Source of the DNA: OMIW01 sp044235645
GTDB taxonomy: Bacteria > Bdellovibrionota_C > UBA2361 > OMIW01
Assembly (NCBI GenBank): GCA_044235645.1
Contig: JBIIHQ010000003.1
Coordinates: 62,001 to 126,000, forward strand
Length of the DNA stretch: 64,000 nt
Direction of reading: 5' to 3'
Position 1 is the first letter of the stretch, and each line of letters starts with the position of its first letter. The translations under genes and the position numbers were made by a program. Below are positions 34,352 through 42,486 of the stretch, piece after piece. The notes below the pieces were generated by a model. The model was given only the letters and a program-made list of their open reading frames with translations, had not been told where the DNA came from and made no database searches.

Positions 34352-35473
34352 TTAGGCCTCCGTTGCCGCACAAATAATCTCGGGATCATCCTCCTCCACT
34401 AGCACCCGGACCGCGGGATGATGGGGGACAACAGCCCCCTCCGCACGAAACAACCATCGAAGGAGATCTCTAAAAAAGCTAAAAAGAGGCATTTGGGATG
34501 CTATTCTATTTCTAACCTCCTCTCGGGTCGCCTTGAAACTCGCGTGGCTCTCCTGTGTCAACTTTTCCCGCTCTCTCAGATAGTTACGGAGCGGTTGAAT
34601 CTGAACTTCGAAGAGACGCCCCCCCCACCCAACAACAAGCTTTATTGCCTTCCAACCTGAGTTTTTTGCCCGAGATTCAGATAGATAATCCTTCGTCTCA
34701 ATAATCGTGATCTTTCGCGTCTCAGGGCTGGGGACTACCCCGATGCTCGCAAGAATGCGGTCGCTCCACTCTAACTTCTCAAGCGCAGCCAACAATCGAT
34801 AAGCACTCATTTCGTCGGCAACCACCATCTTTAGTCCGAATACATCTTTGACGTATCGACTCAAATGAGAAAGCTGCTTATCTCGGGATACGAGAGAGTC
34901 AAGGTGGAATATTTCATCAACGACCTTATTCCAAATCTCCTCTTCTGCCTTCACCCGCGTCATCAACTTGTGAATATTGAACGTGTTGTATCCCCGCGGT
35001 TGATATTCCACCACGTTCGATATCAGGGCTGGTACACCCCACCCCCCTCCGTCGAAATAGCGGAGTTTACTGAGCTGTCTCGTCCCCAGATCGAGGTCGG
35101 TCGTCGCATATAACTCCTCGAGGGTGAGGGTCTGAGAGAGGGTAAATCGCTCTCTCGACTGGGGAACCTCGCCGATGACAACGCTACTGATCTCCACAAG
35201 CGCTTGAATATCCTCCCCATCGCCAAGCAACGAGGAAAAAAGGAGCGCCATTCGGTGAAGCGCCTCTTCGCCCCGGCGGATCATCGCCCCAAAACTTTTC
35301 TGTATACTATCAACGGTTGATCGTTGGAAGGTAAGGGTGACAACACGGCCATCCTCCCGTAACGACTCGCGGGCAATCTGCAAAGACGTAACCAATTCAT
35401 TAAGGTGTCGGTCTTGGGTGACCATCCATAGCGGACTGTGACCTAAATGAGGTGTCAGGGGGTGTTCTTCCAC
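34352..35473 (-). CDS. Divergent RelA/SpoT-like nucleotidyltransferase-fold protein
   Basis: A 373-residue protein. Residues about 200-300 follow the RelA/SpoT synthetase core: RYVKDVFGLKMVV (208-218; canonical D-x-x-G-x-R with Lys for Arg), KDYLSESRAKNSGWKAIK (261-278; canonical DY..P..NGY.S.H with Trp for Tyr and the His lost), and LFEVQIQPLRNYLREREKL (287-305; EVQIR with the catalytic Glu kept). There is no HD hydrolase, TGS or ACT domain, so it is organised like a small alarmone synthetase with a large N-terminal extension (1-190) of unknown fold. Whether it makes (p)ppGpp or another nucleotide is open. It may instead be a toxin-type or degenerate member. GTG start; a later ATG is possible. 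Confidence 0.55.
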   Translation of the reverse strand: MEEHPLTPHLGHSPLWMVTQDRHLNELVTSLQIARESLREDGRVVTLTFQRSTVDSIQKSFGAMIRRGEEALHRMALLFSSLLGDGEDIQALVEISSVVIGEVPQSRERFTLSQTLTLEELYATTDLDLGTRQLSKLRYFDGGGWGVPALISNVVEYQPRGYNTFNIHKLMTRVKAEEEIWNKVVDEIFHLDSLVSRDKQLSHLSRYVKDVFGLKMVVADEMSAYRLLAALEKLEWSDRILASIGVVPSPETRKITIIETKDYLSESRAKNSGWKAIKLVVGWGGRLFEVQIQPLRNYLREREKLTQESHASFKATREEVRNRIASQMPLFSFFRDLLRWLFRAEGAVVPHHPAVRVLVEEDDPEIICAATEA

Positions 35474-35595
35474 AATGCCTGTTTATCGATTGGCTACAAA
35501 TGGTTACCCAAAATTGCCCACCTTGCTCCTCTTGCCCAGAGGCTTAAGCAGTACGAGGCGCAAGATGGGCCATAGATGTGAGAACACTGCTCCAG

Positions 35596-36117
35596 TCATC
35601 CTCGCCTCGTCATTACCCCTACCCCGTCATCGAATACGAGACTCCCCCCGAGGTAGCCGACATATAAAAGGATGGCGCCGAGACAGCTAAGCGAAATTGC
35701 ATACCCGATCGCAGAGATAAAATCGCCCCGTCTTTTTGCGACCAATCGTGCTCCGGCCACTATCGGCAGAATAAACACCGCCCACCGGCCCCACGAATGA
35801 TGATCGGCAATCCTGCCTGAAACTGCCCCATCATCGGGTGGGTACAAGAAACCATCCGCAACATACCCCGATAAAAAGGTTACCAGGATGGCGGTACACA
35901 ATCCCCAAAAAGCCCATCGAGCCTCCTCTGAAGGCCTCCACGTTCGCCATAACGAAACTATATCAAGCCCCCCGAGGAGCAGCCAAAACGCGAGCGAACA
36001 ACCACTGATGGCGGGGTGAACCCGAGAGATTACAGATATCACACAACTCGCTCGTAAAAGACAAATGAAAGCCCCTCGCCCTTGGTCAGGGATTGACCTA
36101 GCACCCTGAGAGTTCAC
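35596..36117 (-). CDS. DUF2231-family membrane protein
   Basis: A 173-residue protein with four membrane helices. Family hallmarks: HPAISGCSLAFWLLLGGLDI, ADHHSWGRWAVFIL and LYVGYLGGSLVFDDGVGV at the end. His residues in the first and third segments fit heme- or metal-binding proposals for this family, although its function is not established. The GTG start overlaps the stop of the PP2C-type phosphatase gene by 4 bases, so the two are translationally coupled. A Rieske-like lipoprotein lies just upstream in the same array (37409), and DUF2231 genes are often found beside Rieske proteins. Confidence 0.75.
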   Translation of the reverse strand: MNSQGARSIPDQGRGAFICLLRASCVISVISRVHPAISGCSLAFWLLLGGLDIVSLWRTWRPSEEARWAFWGLCTAILVTFLSGYVADGFLYPPDDGAVSGRIADHHSWGRWAVFILPIVAGARLVAKRRGDFISAIGYAISLSCLGAILLYVGYLGGSLVFDDGVGVMTRRG

Positions 36118-37244
36118 TTTTTCTGGAGCGCGAGAACCGTCACATCATCATTGAGACGCTTTCCATCCAGGAATCCAATAACGTCCTCCTCCAGAATCGC
36201 TCCTATCGAGCGACCGTCCTCACCCGCCTCAACTATTGCCTGTCCAATCCGATCAACTCCGTATCTCTCTCCATCCCTGTTTGCCGTTTCGGTCAACCCA
36301 TCAGAGGTGAGGATCAGCACATCCCCCGACCCCAAGGTCAGAGTATAGGGAGCGTACATCACATCCTCATCAACCCCCACCGGGAGGCCCCGCGCACCCA
36401 CCTCTCGACATTCCCCCGAGTGTCGTTTCACCAAGACCGACGGCGGAATCCCTCCGTGCGCCAGCTGAACCTCACTCGTCTTCGGATCGTAGCTCGCGAT
36501 CACAATCGCGATGTACCGCCCCTCTGGAAGCTGGGGCGTGAGAATTCTGTTGACATCACTCATGAGATCGACCGCCTGCTCTGCCTGACTCACCGAGAGC
36601 GCCAATTTGACCATGCTGCACAAAAGTGCTGCGGCTATCCCATGGCCTGTCACATCGATTACTACGAGCTGAAGGCTGCCGTCGGGGAGTATACGACAAA
36701 AATAAGCGTCACCGGCAACCTGTTCCATCGGACGGTACCATACCGTCACCTTTACGTCATCATTCGACGGAAGAGTGGAGGGCAACAGCGCGTGCTGAAT
36801 CGATTTTGCCTCGGCAAGCTCACGCGCGTACCGGTTATTGAGGTCCTTTAACATTGCATTACGCTCTCGAAGCGTTGCTTCGTGATCGTCCGCTCCCTTC
36901 AACTTATTAACCCGCAGAAGTACCGCCGCCTTACTCGCTACCGCCCCGGGATTGGTGGAAACAGGTACCACCTCCTCGTGGTTAAGTTGGACATCTCCGG
37001 GATCCCCGTCAACGAGGCGAATGAGAGGAACCTCCCTTGTTGAGGGAAACGCTCGCAAAAAATAACGAACATCGAGGGCATGGGGATAGGTGGCCTCATT
37101 CAGGATGACTAAATCAGTTTCAGTAGATTGAAAAATCTGCAAGGGCGCGAGGCCCGTATCTGGGCAAATAACGCTGTATCCGAGAAAGGTAAGAAGGTTG
37201 TGAATCTTCCCCCCCGACTCATCGAGCAGCATTATGGTATCCAT
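36114..37244 (-). CDS. SpoIIE/RsbU-type PP2C phosphatase with pseudo-receiver domain
   Basis: A 376-residue protein. Residues 1-115 fold like a response-regulator receiver (IMLLDESGGKIHNLLTFLGY, DLVILNEATYP) but the phospho-acceptor Asp is Asn, so it is a pseudo-receiver. A coiled-coil linker (AMLKDLNNRYARELAEAKSI) leads to the PPM phosphatase domain with GDAYF, VVIDVTGHGIAAALL, VLILTSDGLTE and NDDVTVLAL; all metal-binding Asp are kept. RsbU-like enzymes dephosphorylate anti-sigma-factor antagonists. No such antagonist or anti-sigma kinase is in the window, so the partner lies elsewhere. It is coupled to the DUF2231 gene. Confidence 0.88.
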   Translation of the reverse strand: MDTIMLLDESGGKIHNLLTFLGYSVICPDTGLAPLQIFQSTETDLVILNEATYPHALDVRYFLRAFPSTREVPLIRLVDGDPGDVQLNHEEVVPVSTNPGAVASKAAVLLRVNKLKGADDHEATLRERNAMLKDLNNRYARELAEAKSIQHALLPSTLPSNDDVKVTVWYRPMEQVAGDAYFCRILPDGSLQLVVIDVTGHGIAAALLCSMVKLALSVSQAEQAVDLMSDVNRILTPQLPEGRYIAIVIASYDPKTSEVQLAHGGIPPSVLVKRHSGECREVGARGLPVGVDEDVMYAPYTLTLGSGDVLILTSDGLTETANRDGERYGVDRIGQAIVEAGEDGRSIGAILEEDVIGFLDGKRLNDDVTVLALQKK

Positions 37245-37408
37245 CCTTGAACCCTCTACGACGGGGGATCAGCGCCTCATCGACAGCCTCGCTGATCCCT
37301 CTCCGACCTCCTGGCCGCCTTCGAGCCCCCCCACTAGTTGCTCGCTTAATGTGCCGCCATGGGAGGAAGATCGACAAAGGGAGGCTGCCTCTTGAGAGAT
37401 TTTCTTAC

Positions 37409-38026
37409 TTATTTTCCAATAGGGACGCGTCCCGGTTCGCCCTCGATCACTACGCCCTCTACCTTTGGCAAGGACTGCCGGTCATTTGCAGAAAGAGAGG
37501 GAAGACGAAGTCGCCACTCGGGACCCACCTCATTCAGAACCCCCATCTCAACGAATAAGGTATCCTCAGGCCCACCCCACTCGCCCGCTGCAAGCCTCGC
37601 CCGAAAGTAGGGAAGGGGCGCGACCGCTGGCCCCCGCAATACTTCCCCGGTAATACGGTAGCGTGAGCCGGAAAAAGGGGAGGTTAAGAAGCGCTCTCCT
37701 CTCTCCTCAGCTAAGACGAGCGGAGACAGGTCAGAGGTGCATTCGGTGCTCATCACCGAGAGCCCTCGTTCGTCAGAGCGAATTAAGATTCTGAAATCTG
37801 CCAGGAAAGTTTCCCGGTCAGCAAGAAGAGAAGCAACTGACCCAACTCTCATCACCCCAGCCGGTCGGTGGAGATGGCGACCCTTGCACCCACTGGGACT
37901 AAAGGCGAGGGTGATGATAAACAGACCCGACCACAAACGGTTACCCTTCCCTCGGAAGGTGCGCCCATCCCTCGCAGGGGCACTGGCGGAGTTGGACCCC
38001 GCACCTGCCCCCTCTACTGCACCCAC
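37409..38026 (-). CDS. Rieske-fold lipoprotein lacking the [2Fe-2S] ligands
   Basis: A 205-residue protein with a signal segment (LWSGLFIITLAFSPSGC; Cys about 47, an atypical lipobox with Pro). The C-terminal half reads like a Rieske ferredoxin domain: GLSVMSTECTSDLSPL occupies the place of the C-T-H-x-x-C loop, and FLTSPFSGSRYRITGEVLRG then PAVAPLPYFR occupies C-P-C-H-G-S...G-x-x-x-x-G-P-A...L. Both His and two Cys ligands are replaced (CTSD for CTH; TSPFSG for CPCHG), so no cluster can form. The fold signature after the loop (SGSRYRITGEVL, GPA) is well kept. It may serve a structural role in a membrane redox complex beside DUF2231. Confidence 0.6.
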   Translation of the reverse strand: MGAVEGAGAGSNSASAPARDGRTFRGKGNRLWSGLFIITLAFSPSGCKGRHLHRPAGVMRVGSVASLLADRETFLADFRILIRSDERGLSVMSTECTSDLSPLVLAEERGERFLTSPFSGSRYRITGEVLRGPAVAPLPYFRARLAAGEWGGPEDTLFVEMGVLNEVGPEWRLRLPSLSANDRQSLPKVEGVVIEGEPGRVPIGK

Positions 38027-38343
38027 GGAAGCTGCTCTCGTAAACTCTCAATGAGAGCCGGGACGGAGGTGTCCGGAGGAGCGATAACAACACCACCCTG
38101 AACCTGGTGCGCCAGCCGTTTTAAAACTCGTTCGGGCCCTCGCTGAGAGTCTCTCACCCGCAACCGTCGAAGTCTGTCGCCCCCCATCAATTCGAGGTAA
38201 TCCTCGAGCTCGGAACGCTCCGTCGCGAGAATAATAAGGCGGTGTCCATTTATCGTAACCGCCGCGGGGTGACTACCTTTGAAGGGGGCAAATAACTGGC
38301 TCATATCCTCAAGGTAACCCTCAAGCCGTCTCTTTTCAACCAC
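38014..38343 (-). CDS. Hypothetical small protein between tgt and the Rieske-like gene
   Basis: A 109-residue protein starting GTG, 22 bases after tgt and overlapping the next gene by 13 bases. Sequence such as FKGSHPAAVTINGHRLIIL, ATERSELEDYLELMGGDRLR and QVQGGVVIAPPDTSVPALIE looks like an alpha/beta fold. The central part resembles the nucleoside-binding style of a small regulatory domain, but no family is recognised. The overlap on both sides suggests it is co-translated with tgt and the lipoprotein gene. Confidence 0.6.
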   Translation of the reverse strand: MVEKRRLEGYLEDMSQLFAPFKGSHPAAVTINGHRLIILATERSELEDYLELMGGDRLRRLRVRDSQRGPERVLKRLAHQVQGGVVIAPPDTSVPALIESLREQLPWVQ

Positions 38344-38365
38344 CTTATTCGAGCCTTCGCAAAAA

Positions 38366-39511
38366 CTACCTTACCTCTTTTCCATTCCGCCACCGATACC
38401 GTACCTCTCGATGGAGATCTGAAAAGGTACCCACTTCGATGGAACGCCGAATCGCCCGCATAAGGGTAAGATAATGAGTCACATTGTGAAGCGATAATAG
38501 CTGTGGCCCAAGCATCTCTTCCACCTTGAAAAGATGGTGAATATACGCTCGTGAGTATCGACGACATGCGAGGCATCGACAGCTCTCATCCAGAGGTATT
38601 TCACTGCGCGCCCAGCACGCATTCCGAATATTGAGATACGGGTGCTCACCTGATAGAAAAGCCCTCCCGAAGCGACCCGCCCTGGTCGGCATCACGCAAT
38701 CAAAGAGGTCTACCCCCTGAGATACCGCTTCCACTATATCCCCGGGCGTTCCAACTCCCATTAAATAACGAACTTTGTCCGCCGGAAGTTGCTGCGGATG
38801 ATATGACAATACGTCGTACATCACCTCCTGCGGTTCCCCAACACTCAATCCACCGATCGCATACCCATCAAACCCAATTTGAGTCAGCGCATCGATTGAC
38901 TCGGTTCGCAACTCCCGGTACTTACCCCCCTGAGTAATACCAAAGAGAGCAGTTTCAGGCCGGCCTCGGGCATCAGCGCACCGCTTTTCCCATCGAACGG
39001 TCCGCTGTAAAGATCGCGCAACCCCGTCATAATCGAGCTCTGCCGCAGGACATTCATCAAAGGCCATCGCAATATCGACCCCGAGCTCCTCCTGAATCCC
39101 AACCGAGCGTTCAGGCGTCAGCATAATCTCCGCGCCATCAAGATGCGACCGAAACCGCACCCCCTCCTCAGAGATCGCCCGAATACTTTGAAGGCTGAAC
39201 ACCTGATAGCCCCCGCTGTCGCTCAGGATCGGCCCCTCCCAGCTGCAAAAGCGATGGATGCCCCCAAGAGCTCCAATGAGCGATGAGCCGGGCCGAAGAT
39301 GGAGATGATAGGTGTTTACCAGCGTTACTTCTGTTCCTGCCTCCCGAAGCCGCTCATGATCAATACCTTTTACCGTCGCCTTGGTTCCAACCGGCATGAA
39401 AGCCGGGGTTTGGAAACTCCCATGAATATGGGTGCGATACGCACCCCGACGAGCTCGACCATCCTGACACCAGAGACTAAAGGGGGCGCGACCTGTTGAG
39501 ACTTCTACCAC
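38366..39511 (-). CDS. tgt: tRNA-guanine(34) transglycosylase
   Basis: A 381-residue enzyme that swaps guanine 34 for preQ1 in tRNAs with GUN anticodons, a step to queuosine. Signatures: catalytic ILSDSGGYQVFSL, substrate loop GITQGG, YAIGGLSVGEP, catalytic Asp in DLFDCVMPTRAGR, and the zinc site CRCLACRRYSRAYIHHLF. The GTG start gives MVEVSTGRAPFSLW. queA lies 1.8 kb away, so two queuosine genes share the neighbourhood. It precedes the small hypothetical at 38014 on the same strand. The DtxR-family gene ends 10 bases upstream. Confidence 0.96.
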   Translation of the reverse strand: MVEVSTGRAPFSLWCQDGRARRGAYRTHIHGSFQTPAFMPVGTKATVKGIDHERLREAGTEVTLVNTYHLHLRPGSSLIGALGGIHRFCSWEGPILSDSGGYQVFSLQSIRAISEEGVRFRSHLDGAEIMLTPERSVGIQEELGVDIAMAFDECPAAELDYDGVARSLQRTVRWEKRCADARGRPETALFGITQGGKYRELRTESIDALTQIGFDGYAIGGLSVGEPQEVMYDVLSYHPQQLPADKVRYLMGVGTPGDIVEAVSQGVDLFDCVMPTRAGRFGRAFLSGEHPYLNIRNACWARSEIPLDESCRCLACRRYSRAYIHHLFKVEEMLGPQLLSLHNVTHYLTLMRAIRRSIEVGTFSDLHREVRYRWRNGKEVR

Positions 39512-39520
39512 ACGCGCCTC

Positions 39521-39970
39521 CTAGTCCTGACGATGACCTTGAGCCGCGACATCGGCGAGATACTGCTTGAGCTTAACCAAGCTTTCGTCGCTCAACAAAT
39601 GCTCCGTTTTGCAGGCATCTATCTCTGCCTGCTCAGTGCCAACTCCGATCACTTCGTGGAGTAACTGAAAAAGCACTGCCCTTCGGTCCAGAACTCCCGC
39701 AACGAGTTTTTCCCCTTCACTCGTCATCACCAGGAATTTATTCGGGTCCATCTCGACAAGACCGCGCCCCTTGAGCCCCTTTATGTTCGCCGACGCACTC
39801 CCGGTCGTGATATCGAGATGGCGTGCGACATCACTAACCCGCACATATCCCTGCGTATCCCGTATCTCCTTTATAGCCATCAGGTGATGGGCGGCACTAT
39901 GGGTAAGCTTATTTTCTTCAAACAGCTTCCAAATCTCCATCGGTTTGCCCCCCGTCTCTCCGTTTGCCAT
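39521..39970 (-). CDS. DtxR/MntR-family metal-dependent regulator
   Basis: A 149-residue repressor without an SH3 domain, like MntR. The winged helix (KLTHSAAHHLMAIKEIRDTQ, YVRVSDVARHLDITTGSASA, GLVEMDP) is followed by a helical dimer domain with DACKTEHLLS (Cys120, Glu123, His124). This matches the primary metal site residues of DtxR (Cys102-x-x-Glu105-His106). It should bind Fe(II) or Mn(II) and repress metal uptake or efflux genes. The ZnuABC/TroABC-type transporter at 57.8-60.6 kb is one candidate target, though it is distant. It is 10 bases upstream of tgt on the same strand. Confidence 0.88.
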   Translation of the reverse strand: MANGETGGKPMEIWKLFEENKLTHSAAHHLMAIKEIRDTQGYVRVSDVARHLDITTGSASANIKGLKGRGLVEMDPNKFLVMTSEGEKLVAGVLDRRAVLFQLLHEVIGVGTEQAEIDACKTEHLLSDESLVKLKQYLADVAAQGHRQD

Positions 39971-39972
39971 TC

Positions 39973-40206
39973 TTACCCCGCCGACCCTACCGGCGACATC
40001 GTCTCTCGAACACCCCTAAAAATCAAGGCGAAGGAATCCGCATGAACCTCGGGAGCTTGCGGCGACCCCCCTAAAATCAGCCCCTTAGCATTTACCTCCA
40101 GCACCCCCTTGGTTCTGCAATCAGTTCTTTGAGATCGCCCCCCCGGACCCAAAACAAAGACCCCCTCATCCACGAAGAAATTGCGCTGCCGATATTTTTC
40201 CCTCAA
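39973..40206 (-). CDS. Hypothetical leader-type protein before the DtxR gene
   Basis: A 77-residue frame that can start only at TTG, ending 2 bases before the DtxR ATG. Composition is plausible (FFVDEGVFVLGPGGRSQRTD, ILGGSPQAPEVHADSFALIF) and the close spacing would couple translation. There is no strong start or known family, so it may simply be a non-coding 5' region shared with the divergent cheV. Confidence 0.3.
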   Translation of the reverse strand: MREKYRQRNFFVDEGVFVLGPGGRSQRTDCRTKGVLEVNAKGLILGGSPQAPEVHADSFALIFRGVRETMSPVGSAG

Positions 40207-40252
40207 TTCGCGTGACGAAACGTCCGATGAACCAGAGGTACGGGGAGGTTAG

Positions 40253-41245
40253 ATGAACCCCATCAGGATGTATTTTCGGAGAGCGATCATGTCTTTCAAC
40301 GACGGCGAAGTAAAAAGGGGGTCCATTCTCCTCGACACGGGCACCAATGAAGTTGAATTTCTGGAGATTGCGGTCGGCTCTGAGCGGTTTGGGGTCAATG
40401 TGGCCAAGGTTTCACAGCTGCTGGTCTGGGACCACTCCAAACTGACCCAATTACCCTCGTCGGACAATGTGTTCCTCGGCTCTTATCCCTTTCGGGGATC
40501 GAACTGCGCTGTTTTCGACCTTAGTCAAATCCTTGGCTTTGAGCTGAGACAGGACATTAATCCCCTCCTCCTCGTCATGGAGTTCAACTCGCGCATCAAT
40601 GGATTCCTCGTTGATAAAGTGTTCAACATCGAACGTGTTTCGTGGAATAGATTTCTCCCAATATCCGAGACCACTTTTGATGTCACTTCTCATTCTCTGA
40701 CGGGAACCGTGATGATTGATAAGAGGGTCATCATGATTCTCGACATTGAAGCACTCATGGCGGAGCTAGATCCCGAGCAACAGATAAGCACTTACATTAA
40801 GTACGTTAACAATGAATCTCCCGTTGCTCAGTACAAGAGAGAAGAGGTTCAGATTTTGTACTGCGAGGACTCGGGCGTGATTCGGAAAACCACGGTAAAA
40901 ACTCTCGAGCAGGCCGGCTTCCGCAACATCGAGCAATTCGTCACGGGTGCAGAGCTTCTCCGACACCTTCAGGCGAACACTCCCCAAGCAACAACCCTCA
41001 TACTGAGTGATATCGAGATGCCCGAGCTCGACGGTCTCGCCCTCTGTAAGGCGGTAAAATCAAATCCAAAATTTCAGAGGATTCCCTTTGTCTTTTTCTC
41101 CTCCCTCATTAATGATCAGATGCGCGCCAAATGCGATATCGTTAAAGCAGATGCTGCATTCTGTAAGCCGGAAATTCACATGATCGTCGATTGCATCGAC
41201 TCGTTGCTCACTCCACTGGCTGAGGGGGAGGGATCGACTGACTAA
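40253..41245 (+). CDS. cheV: CheV-type chemotaxis coupling protein (CheW + receiver)
   Basis: A 330-residue protein. The N-terminal CheW domain (about 20-185) has EFLEIAVGSERFGVNVAKV, VFLGSYPFRG and DKVFNIERVSW. The C-terminal receiver (about 200-320) keeps EDSG, the phospho-acceptor in LILSDIEMPELDG, and the conserved Lys in FCKPE. CheV links chemoreceptors to CheA and is tuned by phosphorylation. GGGGAGG precedes ATG 40253; a second ATG at 40289 also has a ribosome site. No receptor or cheA is in the window, so it is an orphan. It is divergent from the DtxR gene and convergent with queA. Confidence 0.93.
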   Translation: MNPIRMYFRRAIMSFNDGEVKRGSILLDTGTNEVEFLEIAVGSERFGVNVAKVSQLLVWDHSKLTQLPSSDNVFLGSYPFRGSNCAVFDLSQILGFELRQDINPLLLVMEFNSRINGFLVDKVFNIERVSWNRFLPISETTFDVTSHSLTGTVMIDKRVIMILDIEALMAELDPEQQISTYIKYVNNESPVAQYKREEVQILYCEDSGVIRKTTVKTLEQAGFRNIEQFVTGAELLRHLQANTPQATTLILSDIEMPELDGLALCKAVKSNPKFQRIPFVFFSSLINDQMRAKCDIVKADAAFCKPEIHMIVDCIDSLLTPLAEGEGSTD

Positions 41246-41287
41246 CAGATCCGTCGGTTTAAGGAGCCTCAGACGCTTAAAATATAC

Positions 41288-42319
41288 CTACAGAACTACC
41301 ATTCCATCACCGTAGCTCAAAAATCGGAACCCGTCAGCCAGAGCTGACGCATAGACAGCTCCGAGTAATTGGCGTCCCAGTAGCGACTCAACCAAGAGCA
41401 GGTGAGACGTTCCCGGTTGATGAAAATTGGTAACAAGATTGGTCGCCATTCGCCATTCGAACCCTGGGGTGATAAAGAGGGTGGTTTCGCCTCGCAACCT
41501 CTCAGGTTCACGGGCAACACTCTCGAGCGCTCGAGCAACAGTCGTTCCCACGGCGACGACTCTCCCACCCGCCCGTTTCGTCTCCTTGATCGCATCTCGG
41601 GTTGGTATCGGCATCTCAAACCATTCGCACCCCGGGAGCTGAGGCTCGTTCGCACCGGGGCGATATACGGGGAGAAAGCTCGCCGTCCCAACGTGAAGGG
41701 TAAGAAAGGCCCACCGAATGCCCCGCCTCTCGCACCGAGCGAAAAGCCGATCCGTGAAATGAAGACTTGCCGTGGGAGCCGCAACCGAGCCTACCCCCGC
41801 CGCAAAATCGTCTCTCGCGAAGATCGTCTGATAGTCGGCACGATCTTGAAGGTCACCCTTGCCACCACGAATATAGGGAGGAATCGGCATCGATCCAAAA
41901 TGCGCAAGCGCGTTCGTAACGGAGCTTCCATCAATCGTGTAGAATGAGCAGCGAATGTCGTCGTCCTTTGTCACCTCTATCCGCCCTCGGAGAAGCTCGC
42001 CACATTCAATTTCCCCACCCCGGCGAAGCTGTTTCATCGGCCGCCCCAACACGCGCCACATTCCCTCAGTTTCCTCACGAACCAACAACACCTCGACCGG
42101 ACGGCCCGAAAGTGTTCCGAATAATCGTGCGGGGATCACCCGCGTATCATTTAGTACAAGCAGGTCCCCCGGATCCAAAAATTCCGGAAGGTACGCAAAC
42201 TGAGATATCGAAATCTCACCAGAGGCCCGATTGACAACGAGCATCTTCGCATCATCTGCTGGAGAGCAGGGACGCTGCGCAATGCGGTCAGAGGGAAGAT
42301 GGTACGAAAACGGCTCCAT
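41288..42319 (-). CDS. queA: S-adenosylmethionine:tRNA ribosyltransferase-isomerase
   Basis: A 343-residue QueA, which transfers and isomerises the ribosyl moiety of AdoMet to preQ1-tRNA to give epoxyqueuosine. Signatures: FSYHLPSDRIAQRPCSPADD, LVLNDTRVIPARLFG, GSVAAPTASLHFTDRLF, LTLHVGTASFLPV, and the end NLVTNFHQPGTSHLLLVES followed by LLG. Length and order match the family. It works after Tgt and QueC/D/E/F-type steps; tgt is encoded 1.8 kb away. Single gene, convergent with cheV. Confidence 0.97.
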   Translation of the reverse strand: MEPFSYHLPSDRIAQRPCSPADDAKMLVVNRASGEISISQFAYLPEFLDPGDLLVLNDTRVIPARLFGTLSGRPVEVLLVREETEGMWRVLGRPMKQLRRGGEIECGELLRGRIEVTKDDDIRCSFYTIDGSSVTNALAHFGSMPIPPYIRGGKGDLQDRADYQTIFARDDFAAGVGSVAAPTASLHFTDRLFARCERRGIRWAFLTLHVGTASFLPVYRPGANEPQLPGCEWFEMPIPTRDAIKETKRAGGRVVAVGTTVARALESVAREPERLRGETTLFITPGFEWRMATNLVTNFHQPGTSHLLLVESLLGRQLLGAVYASALADGFRFLSYGDGMVVL

Positions 42320-42444
42320 GAGTGGCCCTTAAAAGATAAAATAAGCCAACAATCGTAACGAAGGAGCATACTGATTTTCTCCTCACCTCACAAAGTCCGT
42401 GAGTTAATCTTACTCCGATGGTTCGCTATTTTTCCCTGTTTTGC

Positions 42445-42450
42445 TATAAT
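42445..42450 (+). promoter_or_regulatory. -10 box of the HAD gene promoter
   Basis: TATAAT lies 37 bases upstream of the chosen ATG at 42487; the -35 (TTCGCT region) is weak. Its position inside the open frame starting at 42418 argues for the later start. Confidence 0.45.
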
Positions 42451-42486
42451 TTTGATGGACGTTCTATCTCTTTACGAAGGCCTGGC

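Noticed and set aside
42418..42486. Longer start of the HAD gene
   Set aside because: A TATAAT box lies inside this stretch and the HAD fold begins just after ATG 42487.
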